In this document: piece after piece, positions 1 to 9,455 of the stretch
How the letters are laid out: every line of letters starts with the position of its first letter
Position numbering within the stretch: the first letter of the stretch is position 1
Notes under the pieces: model-generated
What the model was told of the DNA's origin: nothing
The model's input: the letters and a program-made list of their open reading frames with translations, nothing else
Database searches by the model: none
Made by a program: the position numbers and the translations under genes
Source: Roseomonas elaeocarpi
GTDB taxonomy: Bacteria > Pseudomonadota > Alphaproteobacteria > Acetobacterales > Acetobacteraceae
Assembly (NCBI RefSeq): GCF_042433915.1
Contig: NZ_JBHLUN010000002.1
Coordinates: 124,001 to 188,000 of the forward strand
DNA length: 64,000 nt
Direction of reading: 5' to 3'

Positions 1-1082
1 CCACGGGCACTGGGCGTCAGGACGACGTCCAGGCCACGCGTCAGGCTGGCGTATTCGCGTCGCATCTCCGCCAGCCGATCCAGCGCGGCATGGTAGTCGC
101 GGCGCGTGACCCGCAAACCGTCGCCGGCGCGACCCTCCACGAGCACCGGGCTGAGCATCGCACCACGCTCGGTGCGCTCCCAGGCGATGGAACGTGCGAA
201 CTCGTAGCCCGACACGGTGCGGTGCAACGTCAGCACGTCAGCGAAGCCGGCCGGCAATTCGAGGTCGCTGATCCGGGCACCCGCCCGCCTGAGCCGCTCG
301 GCGGCGTCCTCGATCGCGGTCCGGGTCGTGGGTTCCGCCTGATCCCAGAAGGGGCTGCGGCAGAAGCCAATCCGCAGGTCACCCAGGGGTGGCGGCGCGA
401 ATTCTTCGACAGGCTGCCGCAGCAGGGCGGCGCGCGACAGCACGATATCCTCCACGCCCTGCGTCATCAGTCCCAGGGTGTCGAAGCTGCTGGCACAGTC
501 ATAAACGCCGGAGCGGGTGAACTCACCGAAACTCGGCTTGTAGCCTACTACGCCGCAGAACGAGGCCGGGCGCAGAACCGACCCGGTCGTCTGCGTGCCC
601 AGCGCCAGTGGTACCATGCCGGCGCCGACTGCCGCGGCCGAGCCGGACGAGGAGCCACCGGGCGTGCTGTTCGGGTCGTGCGGGTTGCGCGTCTTGCCGG
701 GGTGGAAATGCGCGAGCTCGGTGGACACCGTCTTGCCGAAGCAGACCGCACCACCCTCGCGCAGCAGCGCCACGCAGCCGGCATCACGCGGGGAACGATA
801 GCCCTCGAAGATCGGGGTACCATGGGTGGTGGGGAGCCCGAAGACCTCGATGATGTCCTTCACGCCGAAGGGAATGCCATGCATCGGCCCGGCAACGGGT
901 GAACGGTCACGGTGGCGCGCCTCGGCCAGCGCGCCCTCGGCATCCAGCGCCTGCCAGGCCTGTACCGCCGGTTCGCGCTCGGCAATGCGGTCGAGGCAGA
1001 GGCGCGTCAGTGCCTCGGCCGTCAGGTCGCCGCGTGCGATCCGCCGCGCAGCCTCGGCGATGGTGGGAGCGGGGGATGTCAT
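1..1082 (-). CDS. Amidase signature family hydrolase (C-terminus beyond window)
   Basis: Hydrolyses an amide to a carboxylate and ammonia; the substrate cannot be told. Reading down from an ATG at 1082 gives an open frame of about 360 residues running off the window edge. The amidase triad is visible: Lys75 in GVKD, the Ser run near 144-146 in PGGSSSGSAAA, and Ser168 in TTGSVLRPAS. Family members are usually 450-500 residues, so roughly the last quarter is missing. It lies 11 bases after the stop of the ABC ATPase on the same strand and is probably the last gene of that transport operon, so the imported compound may be an amide. The family call is firm; the physiological role is inference. 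Confidence 0.9.
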   Translation of the reverse strand, partial: MTSPAPTIAEAARRIARGDLTAEALTRLCLDRIAEREPAVQAWQALDAEGALAEARHRDRSPVAGPMHGIPFGVKDIIEVFGLPTTHGTPIFEGYRSPRDAGCVALLREGGAVCFGKTVSTELAHFHPGKTRNPHDPNSTPGGSSSGSAAAVGAGMVPLALGTQTTGSVLRPASFCGVVGYKPSFGEFTRSGVYDCASSFDTLGLMTQGVEDIVLSRAALLRQPVEEFAPPPLGDLRIGFCRSPFWDQAEPTTRTAIEDAAERLRRAGARISDLELPAGFADVLTLHRTVSGYEFARSIAWERTERGAMLSPVLVEGRAGDGLRVTRRDYHAALDRLAEMRREYASLTRGLDVVLTPSAR

Positions 1083-1093
1083 GCGCGTGCCTT

Positions 1094-2167
1094 TCAGGCG
1101 GCCAACAGGCGGATGCGATCCGGCGCGACCCAATGGTAAAGCGTGGCGCCCGGGTGCAGGCCCTCGGCGCTGAAGCTGTGCAGGCGGAAGCGGTGCTCGC
1201 CGGATCGGGCCCAGATCTCGTGCGCGCCGCCGGTGTAGAGCAGCTTCTCCACGCGGCTCTCGAACAGGTTGGGTACGTCAACCGGTGCGCTCGGCGCCAT
1301 CTGCCAGTCCTGCGGTCGGACGCTCAGCAGTACCGGCCCGGACACGGCGGCGTCGTGGGCGCAGCGCAGGCTCCGACCGGAGGCTCGCAGGTCGACCCCG
1401 TCGGCATGACTGCCGACGACCTCCGCCTCGATCAGGTTCGTGGTGCCGATGAAGCCCGCCACGAACCGGGATGCGGGACGCTCATAGATCTCAGCGGGGG
1501 TTCCGGTCTGCACGACGGCACCGGCGTTCATGACCACGATCCGATCACTCATGGTCATGGCCTCCATCTGGTCGTGGGTGACGAAGACGGTGGTCAGGCC
1601 GGTCTTTTCCTGGAGCTCCTTGAGCTCGATCCGCATTTCCTCGCGCAAGGCCGCGTCAAGGTTGCTCAGCGGCTCGTCCAGCAGCAGGACGTCAGGCTCG
1701 TAGACCAGGGCGCGCGCGAAGGAGACTCGCTGCTGCTGCCCACCCGAGAGTTGTCCTGGGTAGCGCCCGGCCAAGGGGGTCAGGCGCACAAGCCGCAGCG
1801 CCTCCTCGACGCGGCGACGCCGCTCATCCTTGCCGACGCGCCGCAGGCGCAGCCCGTAGGCGACATTCTCGGCCACTGTCATGTGTGGCCAAAGACCGTA
1901 GCTCTGAAACACCATCCCAAGATTGCGCTGGCTGGTGGGTACGGACACGCCGGCTGCGGGGTCGCTGACGGTGCGACCACCGATCCGGATGGTGCCCGAG
2001 TCCGGCACTTCAAACCCAGCGATCATGTTGAGCGTCGTGGTCTTGCCGCAGCCGGAAGGACCCAGCAGCGTCACCATCTCACCGGCCTCGACCCGAAGGT
2101 CCACCCGGTGAACGGCCGTGACGGGGCCGTAGCTCTTGCGCAGCGCAGCGATCTCCACGGGTTTCAT
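1094..2167 (-). CDS. ABC transporter ATPase, Fe3+/spermidine/phosphonate-type
   Basis: Energises uptake by the permease encoded just upstream. The 357-residue protein has Walker A GPSGCGKT at 36-43, signature LSGGQQQRV, Walker B VLLLDEPLSNLDA, the switch VTHDQMEAM and a C-terminal extension that looks like a TOBE regulatory domain, as in FbpC/PotA proteins. The ATG at 2167 is chosen because it overlaps the permease stop by four bases (ATGA), which implies translational coupling, and because MKPVEIAAL begins the domain normally. A longer open frame upstream lies inside the permease gene and is not used. Substrate is unassigned; iron, polyamine and aminoethylphosphonate systems share this architecture. 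Confidence 0.93.
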   Translation of the reverse strand: MKPVEIAALRKSYGPVTAVHRVDLRVEAGEMVTLLGPSGCGKTTTLNMIAGFEVPDSGTIRIGGRTVSDPAAGVSVPTSQRNLGMVFQSYGLWPHMTVAENVAYGLRLRRVGKDERRRRVEEALRLVRLTPLAGRYPGQLSGGQQQRVSFARALVYEPDVLLLDEPLSNLDAALREEMRIELKELQEKTGLTTVFVTHDQMEAMTMSDRIVVMNAGAVVQTGTPAEIYERPASRFVAGFIGTTNLIEAEVVGSHADGVDLRASGRSLRCAHDAAVSGPVLLSVRPQDWQMAPSAPVDVPNLFESRVEKLLYTGGAHEIWARSGEHRFRLHSFSAEGLHPGATLYHWVAPDRIRLLAA

Positions 2168-3915
2168 GGAATGGCTCCAGTCGGGTTGGCGAAGCGGGCA
2201 AGAAGCTTGATGAGAGCAAGAGAAGCGAGCGACACCGCCACCAGCACGAGGGACAGCAGGGACACGTACTGGAAGGAAGCCTCGTCCCAGAGCAGGTAGA
2301 GGGCCACGGCGACTGTCTCGTGGTTGGAGGTGTAGAGCATCACCGAGGCCGAGAGCTCGCGCATCATGCTGACGAACATCAGCATCCAGCCGGCGAGCAC
2401 GCCCGGGATCACGACGGGAACGAGGATGCGGAAGAACGTCCACATCCAGCTGGCGCCACAAATCACCGACGCTTTCTCAAGATCAGGCGAGACCTGCAGC
2501 ATGACGCTCGCCACCGACTTGATGCCGAAGGGCAGGTAACGGGTGATGTAGGCCAGGAACAGGATCGTGAAGGTGCCGTAGAGTTGGAAGGGAGGCCGGA
2601 TGTATGCCCAGAGCAGGCCGACCGCGATCACCGCGCCTGGAATGGCGATGGGCGCCAGCGCCAGAAACTCCAGGAAGCAACGACCCCGCCAACGCTCGCG
2701 CGTGGTGAAGTAGGCGCACAGCGTGGCCAGCAGGACGCCGGCCGTGGCGCCACCGACGCTGAGCATCAGGCTGTTCCCGATGGCACGCCAGAGCATCGGG
2801 CTGGCCTGACCGGTGAAGAAACGGGTGATCCACTCAGTGGTCAGATTCGCCGAAGTGACCGGCAGGCCGGAGGAGCGGATGACGCTACCGTAGAGGAAAA
2901 CTAGGTAGGGCAGCACTGCCGCCAGCAACAGGTAGAGTGCCGGCAGCATCAATACAGGGAGGCGCCAACGGCCGAGCCGCACGAGCTGCGCACGGAATGC
3001 CTTGCCACTGACCGTGGTGTAGCTCTTGTCTCGACCCAGCGCCCGCTGCTGCAGCCACAACGCCGCCGCGCAGACCAGGAGCAGGGGCATCGACAGTGCG
3101 GCGGCCTCGTTGAAGCGCGGTGGCACACCGCCCAGCAAGCGGTAGATCTGCGTCACAAAGACGTACTGCCCGCCCGGCGAGCCGATCGTGGCAGGAATGG
3201 CAAAGATCTCGAGTGCCTGGATCAAGACCAGCAGGGCGCTGGAGGCGATGGCCGGCAGCGCCAGCGGCAGCGTCACGGTGAAGAGGATGCGCAGCGGCCC
3301 GGCACCGGTGACTGCCGCCGCGTTCTCCAGCGACGGATCCATGTTCTGCAGTGACACCGAAACCAGCAGGAACACGTAGGGGGTGAGGTTCAGCGCCATC
3401 ACCAGGACCATGCCGTGCAGGGTGAAGATGTTCACCAGCGGCGTGGTCGAGCCCGTGAGTGCCATCCAGGCCGTGTTGAGGAAGCCACTGTTCGGTCCAC
3501 CCAGGTACGACCAGGCAATGGCCCCTACCATCGGCGGCGTGATGAAGGGCACGAGGGCCACGAGGTTGAACAGCCGCTTGAAGGGAACGTCGGTGCGGGC
3601 GATCACCCAGGCCATCGGCACGCCGACGGCCACGGCCGCCACGGTGGTGCCCACGGCCATCAGCACCGTGTTCCATAACACCGCCGGCAGGTACGGGCTG
3701 CTGAACACACGTTCGTAGGCACGCAGAGTGAAGCCGCCACGCATCGGATTGAGCTGCAGGCTGCCCAGCACCATCCAGAACAGCGGATACAGCACCAGAG
3801 CGGCGACGATGACCACGGTCAACACGCGCACCACATCCACCGTGGCCACGCGCCGCCGCCAGAGCGGGGTGGTGGTAGCCGGCAGCGTCAGCAGGGTGGG
3901 AGAGAGCTGCTTCAC
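2164..3915 (-). CDS. ABC transporter fused double permease (FbpB/ThiP-like)
   Basis: Inner-membrane channel of the importer. The 583-residue protein is two permease units in one chain, each with several hydrophobic helices and a cytoplasmic EAA-type loop that contacts the ATPase: LENAAAVTGAG in the first half and LEKASVICGAS in the second. About 12 membrane segments are expected, the FbpB layout. The start is GTG at 3915, two bases past the stop of the binding-protein gene. The order binding protein, permease, ATPase is classical for this importer type. Confidence 0.92.
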   Translation of the reverse strand: MKQLSPTLLTLPATTTPLWRRRVATVDVVRVLTVVIVAALVLYPLFWMVLGSLQLNPMRGGFTLRAYERVFSSPYLPAVLWNTVLMAVGTTVAAVAVGVPMAWVIARTDVPFKRLFNLVALVPFITPPMVGAIAWSYLGGPNSGFLNTAWMALTGSTTPLVNIFTLHGMVLVMALNLTPYVFLLVSVSLQNMDPSLENAAAVTGAGPLRILFTVTLPLALPAIASSALLVLIQALEIFAIPATIGSPGGQYVFVTQIYRLLGGVPPRFNEAAALSMPLLLVCAAALWLQQRALGRDKSYTTVSGKAFRAQLVRLGRWRLPVLMLPALYLLLAAVLPYLVFLYGSVIRSSGLPVTSANLTTEWITRFFTGQASPMLWRAIGNSLMLSVGGATAGVLLATLCAYFTTRERWRGRCFLEFLALAPIAIPGAVIAVGLLWAYIRPPFQLYGTFTILFLAYITRYLPFGIKSVASVMLQVSPDLEKASVICGASWMWTFFRILVPVVIPGVLAGWMLMFVSMMRELSASVMLYTSNHETVAVALYLLWDEASFQYVSLLSLVLVAVSLASLALIKLLARFANPTGAIP

Positions 3916-3918
3916 GAC

Positions 3919-4914
3919 TCAGCCGCGGCCGTTCTGCAGGGTGCGGGTCATGAAGTCGCGATAGTCATCCTGCTCCTCAAAAACGCGCTTCCAGTCGGCC
4001 TGGAGCAGCGTCATGTGCTCGAACGGCTCGAAGCCTGCTGGGGGAGCCACGTCGCGGCGGCCGGAATAGCTACCCACGCGGCTGACCATGATGCGCTGCC
4101 CTGGTGCCGAGATCACGAAGTCGAAGACCTTCTCGGCCGTGGCGCGGTGCGGCGCCCCGGCGACGATGCCGAAGGGGGCAGGCACCACGGGGACGCCGTC
4201 GGCGGTCGGCGCGAAGGCAATGGGCGCTCCCTGCATGATGCGCTGCTGGGCCAGGTATTCGAAGGTAATGCCGATGTCGCGCTCGCCACGCGCGACGGCA
4301 TCCACGGTGCCGGGCATGCCGCTCTGGATCAGCACGTCGTTCTTGGCGAGTGCTGTGATGTAGTCCTTGCCGAAGCCCTTGGCGCCCCAGAAGAAGTCCC
4401 AGGTACCCGCGGCCTGGAACGGGTCCGCCGCGACGATGCGGCCGCGCCAGCGTGGATCAAGCAGGTCATGCCAGGAGTGCGGCAGATCGGCGGGCTTCAC
4501 CTTGTCCTTGTTGTAGATGATGCGCAGCGTCGACACGCGCAGGGCTACCGTGCCAGTGCCGGGATCCTTCGCAAAATCGTAGAAGGCGGCCGCCTCGGGC
4601 CGCTTGGCGGCCTCGGTATCCACCCAGCCCTCATCGGCCAGCATGTACCAGCCAGGAGCGTAGCTGAAGTGCAGCAGGTCAATCTTCGCAGCGCCCGCGG
4701 AGCGCTCCGAAACGAAACGCTGAAACAGGCCAACGCCACCGCCACGCACCCAGTTCACCGTCAGATCCGGCATGGTTTCCTTCATGCCGGCGATGATCGC
4801 CTGATTATCCTCGGAGGTGAGCGAGGAGTAGAAGTTGACGTCGGCCGCGATGCCGGGACGCACGAGGCCGACCGCGACGACGAGTGCCAGACTGAGGCGA
4901 AGCAGATTTCTCAT
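3919..4914 (-). CDS. Periplasmic extracellular solute-binding protein (Fe3+-type family)
   Basis: Captures the ligand for the downstream permease and ATPase. It has 331 residues from the ATG at 4914, beginning MRNLLRLSLALVVAVGL and ending its Sec signal near GIAAD. The body (VNFYSSLTSEDNQAIIAGM, then IIYNKDKVKPADLPHSWHDL) is typical of the FbpA/PotD-like SBP class. The open frame extends further upstream but without a signal peptide, so the internal ATG is preferred. Ligand unknown: members bind iron, thiamine, phosphonates or small organic acids. The promoter should lie in the 4915-5198 divergent interval. Confidence 0.9.
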   Translation of the reverse strand: MRNLLRLSLALVVAVGLVRPGIAADVNFYSSLTSEDNQAIIAGMKETMPDLTVNWVRGGGVGLFQRFVSERSAGAAKIDLLHFSYAPGWYMLADEGWVDTEAAKRPEAAAFYDFAKDPGTGTVALRVSTLRIIYNKDKVKPADLPHSWHDLLDPRWRGRIVAADPFQAAGTWDFFWGAKGFGKDYITALAKNDVLIQSGMPGTVDAVARGERDIGITFEYLAQQRIMQGAPIAFAPTADGVPVVPAPFGIVAGAPHRATAEKVFDFVISAPGQRIMVSRVGSYSGRRDVAPPAGFEPFEHMTLLQADWKRVFEEQDDYRDFMTRTLQNGRG

Positions 4915-5082
4915 GAGCGGCTCCAGATCCTTGTGCAGATCGGCCAGCAGGCATTCCCGGGCCGGGATGCATGCGTGCGTGCGTTGAACGGCAGGTGAGC
5001 AAGCACCGTGCCAGCACTGAGTCCGTAGGGGTCCGAGAATGATGTTGCGATCATGTGCACTTCGCATCGGCACACTGCCGTG

Positions 5083-5094
5083 ATTGTAGACAAT
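5083..5094. promoter_or_regulatory. Near-palindromic operator candidate, GntR/FCD-like
   Basis: ATTGTAGACAAT lies midway between the divergent binding-protein gene (start 4914) and the AbrB-type gene (start 5199). The TTGT-N2-ACAA core resembles operators of GntR regulators of the FCD subgroup. A TTGACA hexamer overlaps its right edge at 5094-5099. No GntR gene is in the window, so any regulator would be unlinked. Seen directly: the near-palindrome and its position. Its role is inference. Confidence 0.35.
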
Positions 5095-5198
5095 TGACAG
5101 TTTGCCGTCAGCGGGGTGTTCTGGATCGCAGCAGAGGCGTTGCCCGGGGCCGACACCCCTCATCGCGTCTACCAGTCAACGGACGGAGATGCAGAGCC

Positions 5199-6266
5199 AT
5201 GATCAGCTGGGGCCGGCATGGCCGAACAGCCGCCACCTTCGGCACTGGCATCGTGGGAGGACTGATCTTCCACGTCCTGCAACTGCCGCTCGCCTGGATG
5301 CTGGGGCCGCTGGTCAGCGTCGCGGCCGCCGGCCTGCTTGGAATGAGAACCTCGGTGCCGAAGCCGTCGCGCCAGTACGGCCAGGCGATCGCCGGGGTTG
5401 CGGTAGGACTCTACTTCACCCCAGGTCTGGTAGCCGAGTTGCTGCCGAACCTGCCCGCCATCGCTCTGGTGTCGCTGCTTTCGATCCTGTTCTCGGGGGT
5501 GGTGTCATGGGCGATTGCACGGCTGACCGGGATCGACGGCACGACGTCGTTCTTCGCGAGCCTGCCGGGTGGAGTGGCGGAGATGTCGGTGCTGGCCGAG
5601 CGTTACGGGGGCGATACGGCAATCGTGGCGCTCACGCAGTCGCTGCGTATCGTCATCGTGGTGCTGAGCATCCCGCCGTTGGTCTTCTATCTCGGCCGCC
5701 CCGGTACGCTCGACTGGGTGGCGGCGTCCATGCCGCTCAATATTCCTGCAATGATCGCGATGTTCGCTGTCGCAGCGTTCCTTGCCTGGCTGCTTGGGCT
5801 TCGGCGCATCCCTAACAACTGGCTGCTCGGCGGCATCCTGGTGGGCGCCTGCACGGCGTATTTCCGCCTTCCGCTGTCGAGCATCCCGACGCCGGTAAGC
5901 GACCTCAGCCAGCTGCTGATCGGGACCGCTCTAGGTGCTCGCTTCACCGCAGAGACCGTGCACAAGCTCCGACGCTTTATCCCCGCGAGCATTGCGAGCA
6001 CGGTGGTGATCCTGCTCTTCAACGCGCTCCTGTCGTTGATCCTGACGGTGTTCATGTCGGACTCGCTGGAAACGTTGGTACTGGCAAACGCGCCGGGCGG
6101 CGTCGCGGAAACCAGCCTGACGGCGAAGGCCCTCCACCTCGGCGTGGCGACGGTGACTTCGTTCCACCTCGTACGGATCCTGTTCATCGTTTTGCTGAGC
6201 GCCCCCTTGTACGAGACGGCGGTGCGGATTGGGCTGCTCGGGAGAGTGCGTCAGGTTGACGCGTAA
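5199..6266 (+). CDS. AbrB-family integral membrane protein (putative transporter)
   Basis: A 355-residue, very hydrophobic protein of the bacterial AbrB membrane family (not the Bacillus regulator), sometimes labelled ammonia-monooxygenase-like. The two-fold duplication is visible: GGLIFHVLQLPLAWMLGPL in the first half and LLGGILVGACTAYF later, with the paired motifs LPGGVAEMSVLAERYG and APGGVAETSLTAKALHLG. The ATG at 5199 is preceded by GGACGGAG at 5181-5188. It stands between two ABC systems and is probably its own transcription unit. Substrate unknown. Confidence 0.85.
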   Translation: MISWGRHGRTAATFGTGIVGGLIFHVLQLPLAWMLGPLVSVAAAGLLGMRTSVPKPSRQYGQAIAGVAVGLYFTPGLVAELLPNLPAIALVSLLSILFSGVVSWAIARLTGIDGTTSFFASLPGGVAEMSVLAERYGGDTAIVALTQSLRIVIVVLSIPPLVFYLGRPGTLDWVAASMPLNIPAMIAMFAVAAFLAWLLGLRRIPNNWLLGGILVGACTAYFRLPLSSIPTPVSDLSQLLIGTALGARFTAETVHKLRRFIPASIASTVVILLFNALLSLILTVFMSDSLETLVLANAPGGVAETSLTAKALHLGVATVTSFHLVRILFIVLLSAPLYETAVRIGLLGRVRQVDA

Positions 6267-6336
6267 TATGCGTCGCCAGGCCTCCTTGTGTCCTTTCGAC
6301 TCTCGTTGTGGACCGCACCGAGACCGCTTGCGCGCC

Positions 6337-6359
6337 GGCCACGATGCTGGTGCGTGGCC
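6337..6359 (+). terminator. Hairpin after AbrB-family gene
   Basis: A perfect 7-bp stem, GGCCACG (6337-6343) with CGTGGCC (6353-6359), and a 9-base loop lie between the AbrB-type gene and the peptide ABC operon. There is no T-run, so termination is not certain; it could be a leader structure of the operon that starts at 6424. Confidence 0.3.
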
Positions 6360-6423
6360 TGTGGTCCAAGACTTGCAGAGACTTTCCGCGCTCGATGCGC
6401 GATATGAAAGGAGCCTGAAGCCC

Positions 6424-7473
6424 ATGGCCGGTGACTCTCTGTCGCATCCCCTGCCTGACTTGGGGGGCTCTGCGCAGCCCCTGCTGACGGTGCGTGGATT
6501 GACCAAGCACTTCCCCCTGAAGGGCGGGCTGCTCAACCGTACCCGGGGCGTGGTGCGGGCCGTGGATGATGTCAGCTTCGAGCTCCGCAAGGGCGAGACG
6601 CTGGGCATCGTGGGCGAGAGCGGCTGCGGCAAGTCCACGACGTCGCGCCTGATCATGGCGCTGATGGCGCCCACAGCAGGTGAGGTCATCTTCGATGGGC
6701 AGACCGTTGGACCGGGCGGTATGACCATGAAGGAATACCGGCGTCAGGTGCAGATGGTGTTCCAAGACAGCTACGCCTCGCTGAACCCTCGCCTGACAAT
6801 AGAGGAATCCATCGCCTTCGCACCGGAGGTTCATGGTCTTGCCCGTCGTGATGCCGTGGCCCGCGCCCGGGAACTGATGGTGGCGGTCGGGCTGGAGCCC
6901 GGTCAGTTTGCCCGCCGCTACCCTCACGAACTTTCGGGCGGGCAGCGGCAGCGCATCAACATCGCCCGTGCCCTGGCGCTGCGACCACGTCTCATCATCC
7001 TGGACGAGCCAGTGTCCGCGCTTGACAAGTCGGTGGAGGCGCAGGTGCTCAACCTGCTGGTGGACCTGAAAGCGCAGTACGGATTGACCTACCTGTTCAT
7101 CAGCCATGACCTGAACGTGGTGCAGTACATGTCGGATCGTGTGCTGGTGATGTACCTGGGCCAGGTGGCCGAGCTTGGCCCAGTGGAGGCGATCTACGGC
7201 GGAGCGGCACATCCCTACACCGCCGCGCTGCTCGACAGCCGACCTTCTATGGATCCTTCGCGTCGCCGTACTGCAGCACCGCTGTCAGGCGATCCGCCCA
7301 ATCCAGTCAATCCGCCCTCCGGCTGCCGCTTTCGCACGCGTTGCACCCATGCCGAGTCGATCTGCGCCAACATGCCACCACCTTTCGCGGAGGCGTCGCC
7401 CGGCCATAACGCTGCCTGCTTGATGCTGGTGCCGGGCAGCGGCCATAGTGAGGCGCGCGCCCGTGCAGCCTGA
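6424..7473 (+). CDS. Oligopeptide-type ABC ATPase (OppF/DppF family)
   Basis: One of two ATPases of a dipeptide/oligopeptide importer. The 349-residue protein carries Walker A GESGCGKS, signature LSGGQRQRINIARAL, Walker B LIILDEPVSALD and the C-terminal oligopeptide extension with the Cys-rich GCRFRTRCTHAESIC. The ATG at 6424 follows AAAGGAG at 6407-6413; the upstream part of the frame has no family similarity. First gene of a four-gene operon (two ATPases, two permeases) with no receptor gene beside it. Confidence 0.93.
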   Translation: MAGDSLSHPLPDLGGSAQPLLTVRGLTKHFPLKGGLLNRTRGVVRAVDDVSFELRKGETLGIVGESGCGKSTTSRLIMALMAPTAGEVIFDGQTVGPGGMTMKEYRRQVQMVFQDSYASLNPRLTIEESIAFAPEVHGLARRDAVARARELMVAVGLEPGQFARRYPHELSGGQRQRINIARALALRPRLIILDEPVSALDKSVEAQVLNLLVDLKAQYGLTYLFISHDLNVVQYMSDRVLVMYLGQVAELGPVEAIYGGAAHPYTAALLDSRPSMDPSRRRTAAPLSGDPPNPVNPPSGCRFRTRCTHAESICANMPPPFAEASPGHNAACLMLVPGSGHSEARARAA

Positions 7474-8473
7474 CACCACCCTGCTTCATCCGGCTCGGGT
7501 CGAGGAGCCGCTGGTCCACGTACGCGGCCTTCAGGTTCGCTTCGTGTCGCGCGACGCTACGGTACACGCCGTCAACGGCGTCGACTTCGATCTAGGACGC
7601 AACGAGGCGCTCTGCATCCTCGGTGAGAGCGGATCGGGCAAGTCCGTCACACTCCGTGCGTTGATGCGGCTCAACCCACCTGCGCGGACACGTCTCGAAG
7701 GCACGGTGCGGGTCGGTGGTCATGACATCATCGCAACGCCCGAGCGCGAGATGGATGATATCCGCGGCGGCACGGTGTCCATGATCTTCCAGGAGCCGAT
7801 GACCGCCCTGGACCCGGTGTTCACGATCGGCCGGCAGATCGCCGAGACGATCATCCGCCACGAGGGCACCAGTCGCCGCGACGCCGATCGTCGGGCGCTG
7901 GAGCTGCTCGAACTCGTGCAGATTCCCTCGGCGAAGCGCCGCCTGGCGGCCTACCCGCACGAACTCTCGGGAGGCCTGCGGCAGCGTGCGATGATTGCCA
8001 TCGCGCTGTCCTGCCGCCCGAAGCTGCTGCTGGCCGACGAGCCGACCACGGCCCTCGATGCCACCGTGCAGATCCAGATTCTGCTGCTGCTGCGCCAGCT
8101 GCAGCAGGAACTCGGCATGGGCGTGATCTTCGTGACGCACGACCTGGGCGTGGCCGGCGAGGTCGCGGACCGCATTGCCGTGATGTACGCCGGCCGTTTC
8201 ATCGAGGAAGGCCCAGTGGGTGCACTCATGCGGACGCCGCTGCACCCCTACACGCGGGGCCTGATGGGCGCCACGGTTCATGCCGGCCTCCGGGGACAGC
8301 GGCTGACCACCATTCCCGGAGCGCCCCCGAACCTTGAGCACCTGCCTCAGGGATGCGCCTTCGCGCCGCGCTGCACGCGCGTCACCGACGAGTGCCTGCC
8401 GCGGGTGCCAGCACTCCTGCGTACCCTGCCGGACCGCGGGGTGCGTTGCATCCATGCCGGGCCGCTGGCCTGA
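7448..8473 (+). CDS. Oligopeptide-type ABC ATPase (OppD/DppD family)
   Basis: Second ATPase of the importer. Walker A GESGSGKS, signature LSGGLRQRAM, Walker B LLLADEPTTALD and a C-terminal GCAFAPRCTRVTDEC motif are all present in 341 residues. The frame opens with GTG at 7448, overlapping the preceding gene by 26 bases; an alternative GTG at 7463 would shorten the overlap to 11. No ATG is available before the domain starts, so the gene uses a GTG start and is probably translationally coupled. Confidence 0.92.
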   Translation: MRRAPVQPDTTLLHPARVEEPLVHVRGLQVRFVSRDATVHAVNGVDFDLGRNEALCILGESGSGKSVTLRALMRLNPPARTRLEGTVRVGGHDIIATPEREMDDIRGGTVSMIFQEPMTALDPVFTIGRQIAETIIRHEGTSRRDADRRALELLELVQIPSAKRRLAAYPHELSGGLRQRAMIAIALSCRPKLLLADEPTTALDATVQIQILLLLRQLQQELGMGVIFVTHDLGVAGEVADRIAVMYAGRFIEEGPVGALMRTPLHPYTRGLMGATVHAGLRGQRLTTIPGAPPNLEHLPQGCAFAPRCTRVTDECLPRVPALLRTLPDRGVRCIHAGPLA

Positions 8474-8492
8474 CCGTGGAAAGGAAACGACG

Positions 8493-9446
8493 ATGCTGTT
8501 CTACATCATCCGCCGCGTTCTCTATGCCATTCCCATCGCCCTGTCGGTCAGCCTGATCTGCTTTCTTCTGGTGCAGATTGCGCCGGGTGACCCCGTCAAC
8601 GCCATTGTGCCGGCTGACGCCCCCGCGGCCGTGGTGGAGCAGATCCGCATCGCCTACGGGCTCGACAAGCCACTGCCCGTCCAGTTTGGCCTCTGGTTGC
8701 TGCGCGTGCTGCACGGAGACCTCGGCCGCTCGCTTGCCACCGGGCGGCCGGTGACCGACGACCTCGCGGTGGCGGTGGCCAACACGCTGCGCCTGTCGCT
8801 GGTGGCGGCGACGATCGGCTTTGCCGTCGGCACGCTGCTGGGCGCCGTCGCCGGGGTCTACCGCGGCAGCTGGCTCGACCGCGCTGCGGTGTCGGTTGCG
8901 GCCGCAGGCGTTTCGGTGCCCCACTACTGGCTGGGCATGGTGCTGGTGATCGTGTTCAGTGTGTTTCTGAATGCTCTTCCAGCCATGGGTGCGGGTCCCG
9001 GCGGCTCGGGGGAGTGGGTCTGGGACGCAGAGCACATCCGCTTCCTGGTGCTTCCAGCACTTACGCTCAGCGTCATCCCCATGGGCATTGTGACGCGCAC
9101 GGTGCGTGGCATCGTGGCAGAATTACTGAACCAGGATTTCGTGAACACCCTGCGGGGGAAGGGTCTACGCCGCGGCGGCATCCTTCTGCATGTCACCAAG
9201 AACGCCGCGCCCGCCGCACTGGCGGTCATGGGGCTGCAGCTCGGTTACCTGATGGGTGGCTCCATCCTGGTAGAGACGGTGTTTTCATGGCCCGGCACCG
9301 GCTTCCTGCTGAACAGTGCAATCTTTCAGCGCGACATCCCGGTGCTGCAGGGCACAATCCTAGTGCTGGCACTGTTCTTCGTCACCCTCAACCTCGTGGT
9401 CGACCTCGTGCAGACCGCGCTCGACCCCCGCATCAAGCGAGCCTGA
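8493..9446 (+). CDS. Oligopeptide-type ABC permease (DppB/OppB family)
   Basis: Inner-membrane permease of 317 residues. The N-terminus MLFYIIRRVLYAIPIALSV followed by FLLVQIAPGDPVNAI is diagnostic of the DppB family, as are LDKPLPVQFGLWL and the FSWPGTGFLLNSAI motif near the C-terminus. ATG at 8493 follows GGAAAGGA. It begins 19 bases after the second ATPase gene. Confidence 0.94.
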   Translation: MLFYIIRRVLYAIPIALSVSLICFLLVQIAPGDPVNAIVPADAPAAVVEQIRIAYGLDKPLPVQFGLWLLRVLHGDLGRSLATGRPVTDDLAVAVANTLRLSLVAATIGFAVGTLLGAVAGVYRGSWLDRAAVSVAAAGVSVPHYWLGMVLVIVFSVFLNALPAMGAGPGGSGEWVWDAEHIRFLVLPALTLSVIPMGIVTRTVRGIVAELLNQDFVNTLRGKGLRRGGILLHVTKNAAPAALAVMGLQLGYLMGGSILVETVFSWPGTGFLLNSAIFQRDIPVLQGTILVLALFFVTLNLVVDLVQTALDPRIKRA

Positions 9447-9455
9447 GGACCGGCC

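Noticed and set aside
899..2299. Long plus-strand open frame opposite the ABC ATPase
   Set aside because: It lies antisense to a clear ATPase and permease, is His/Gly/Arg-rich without domain motifs, and is a typical high-GC shadow.
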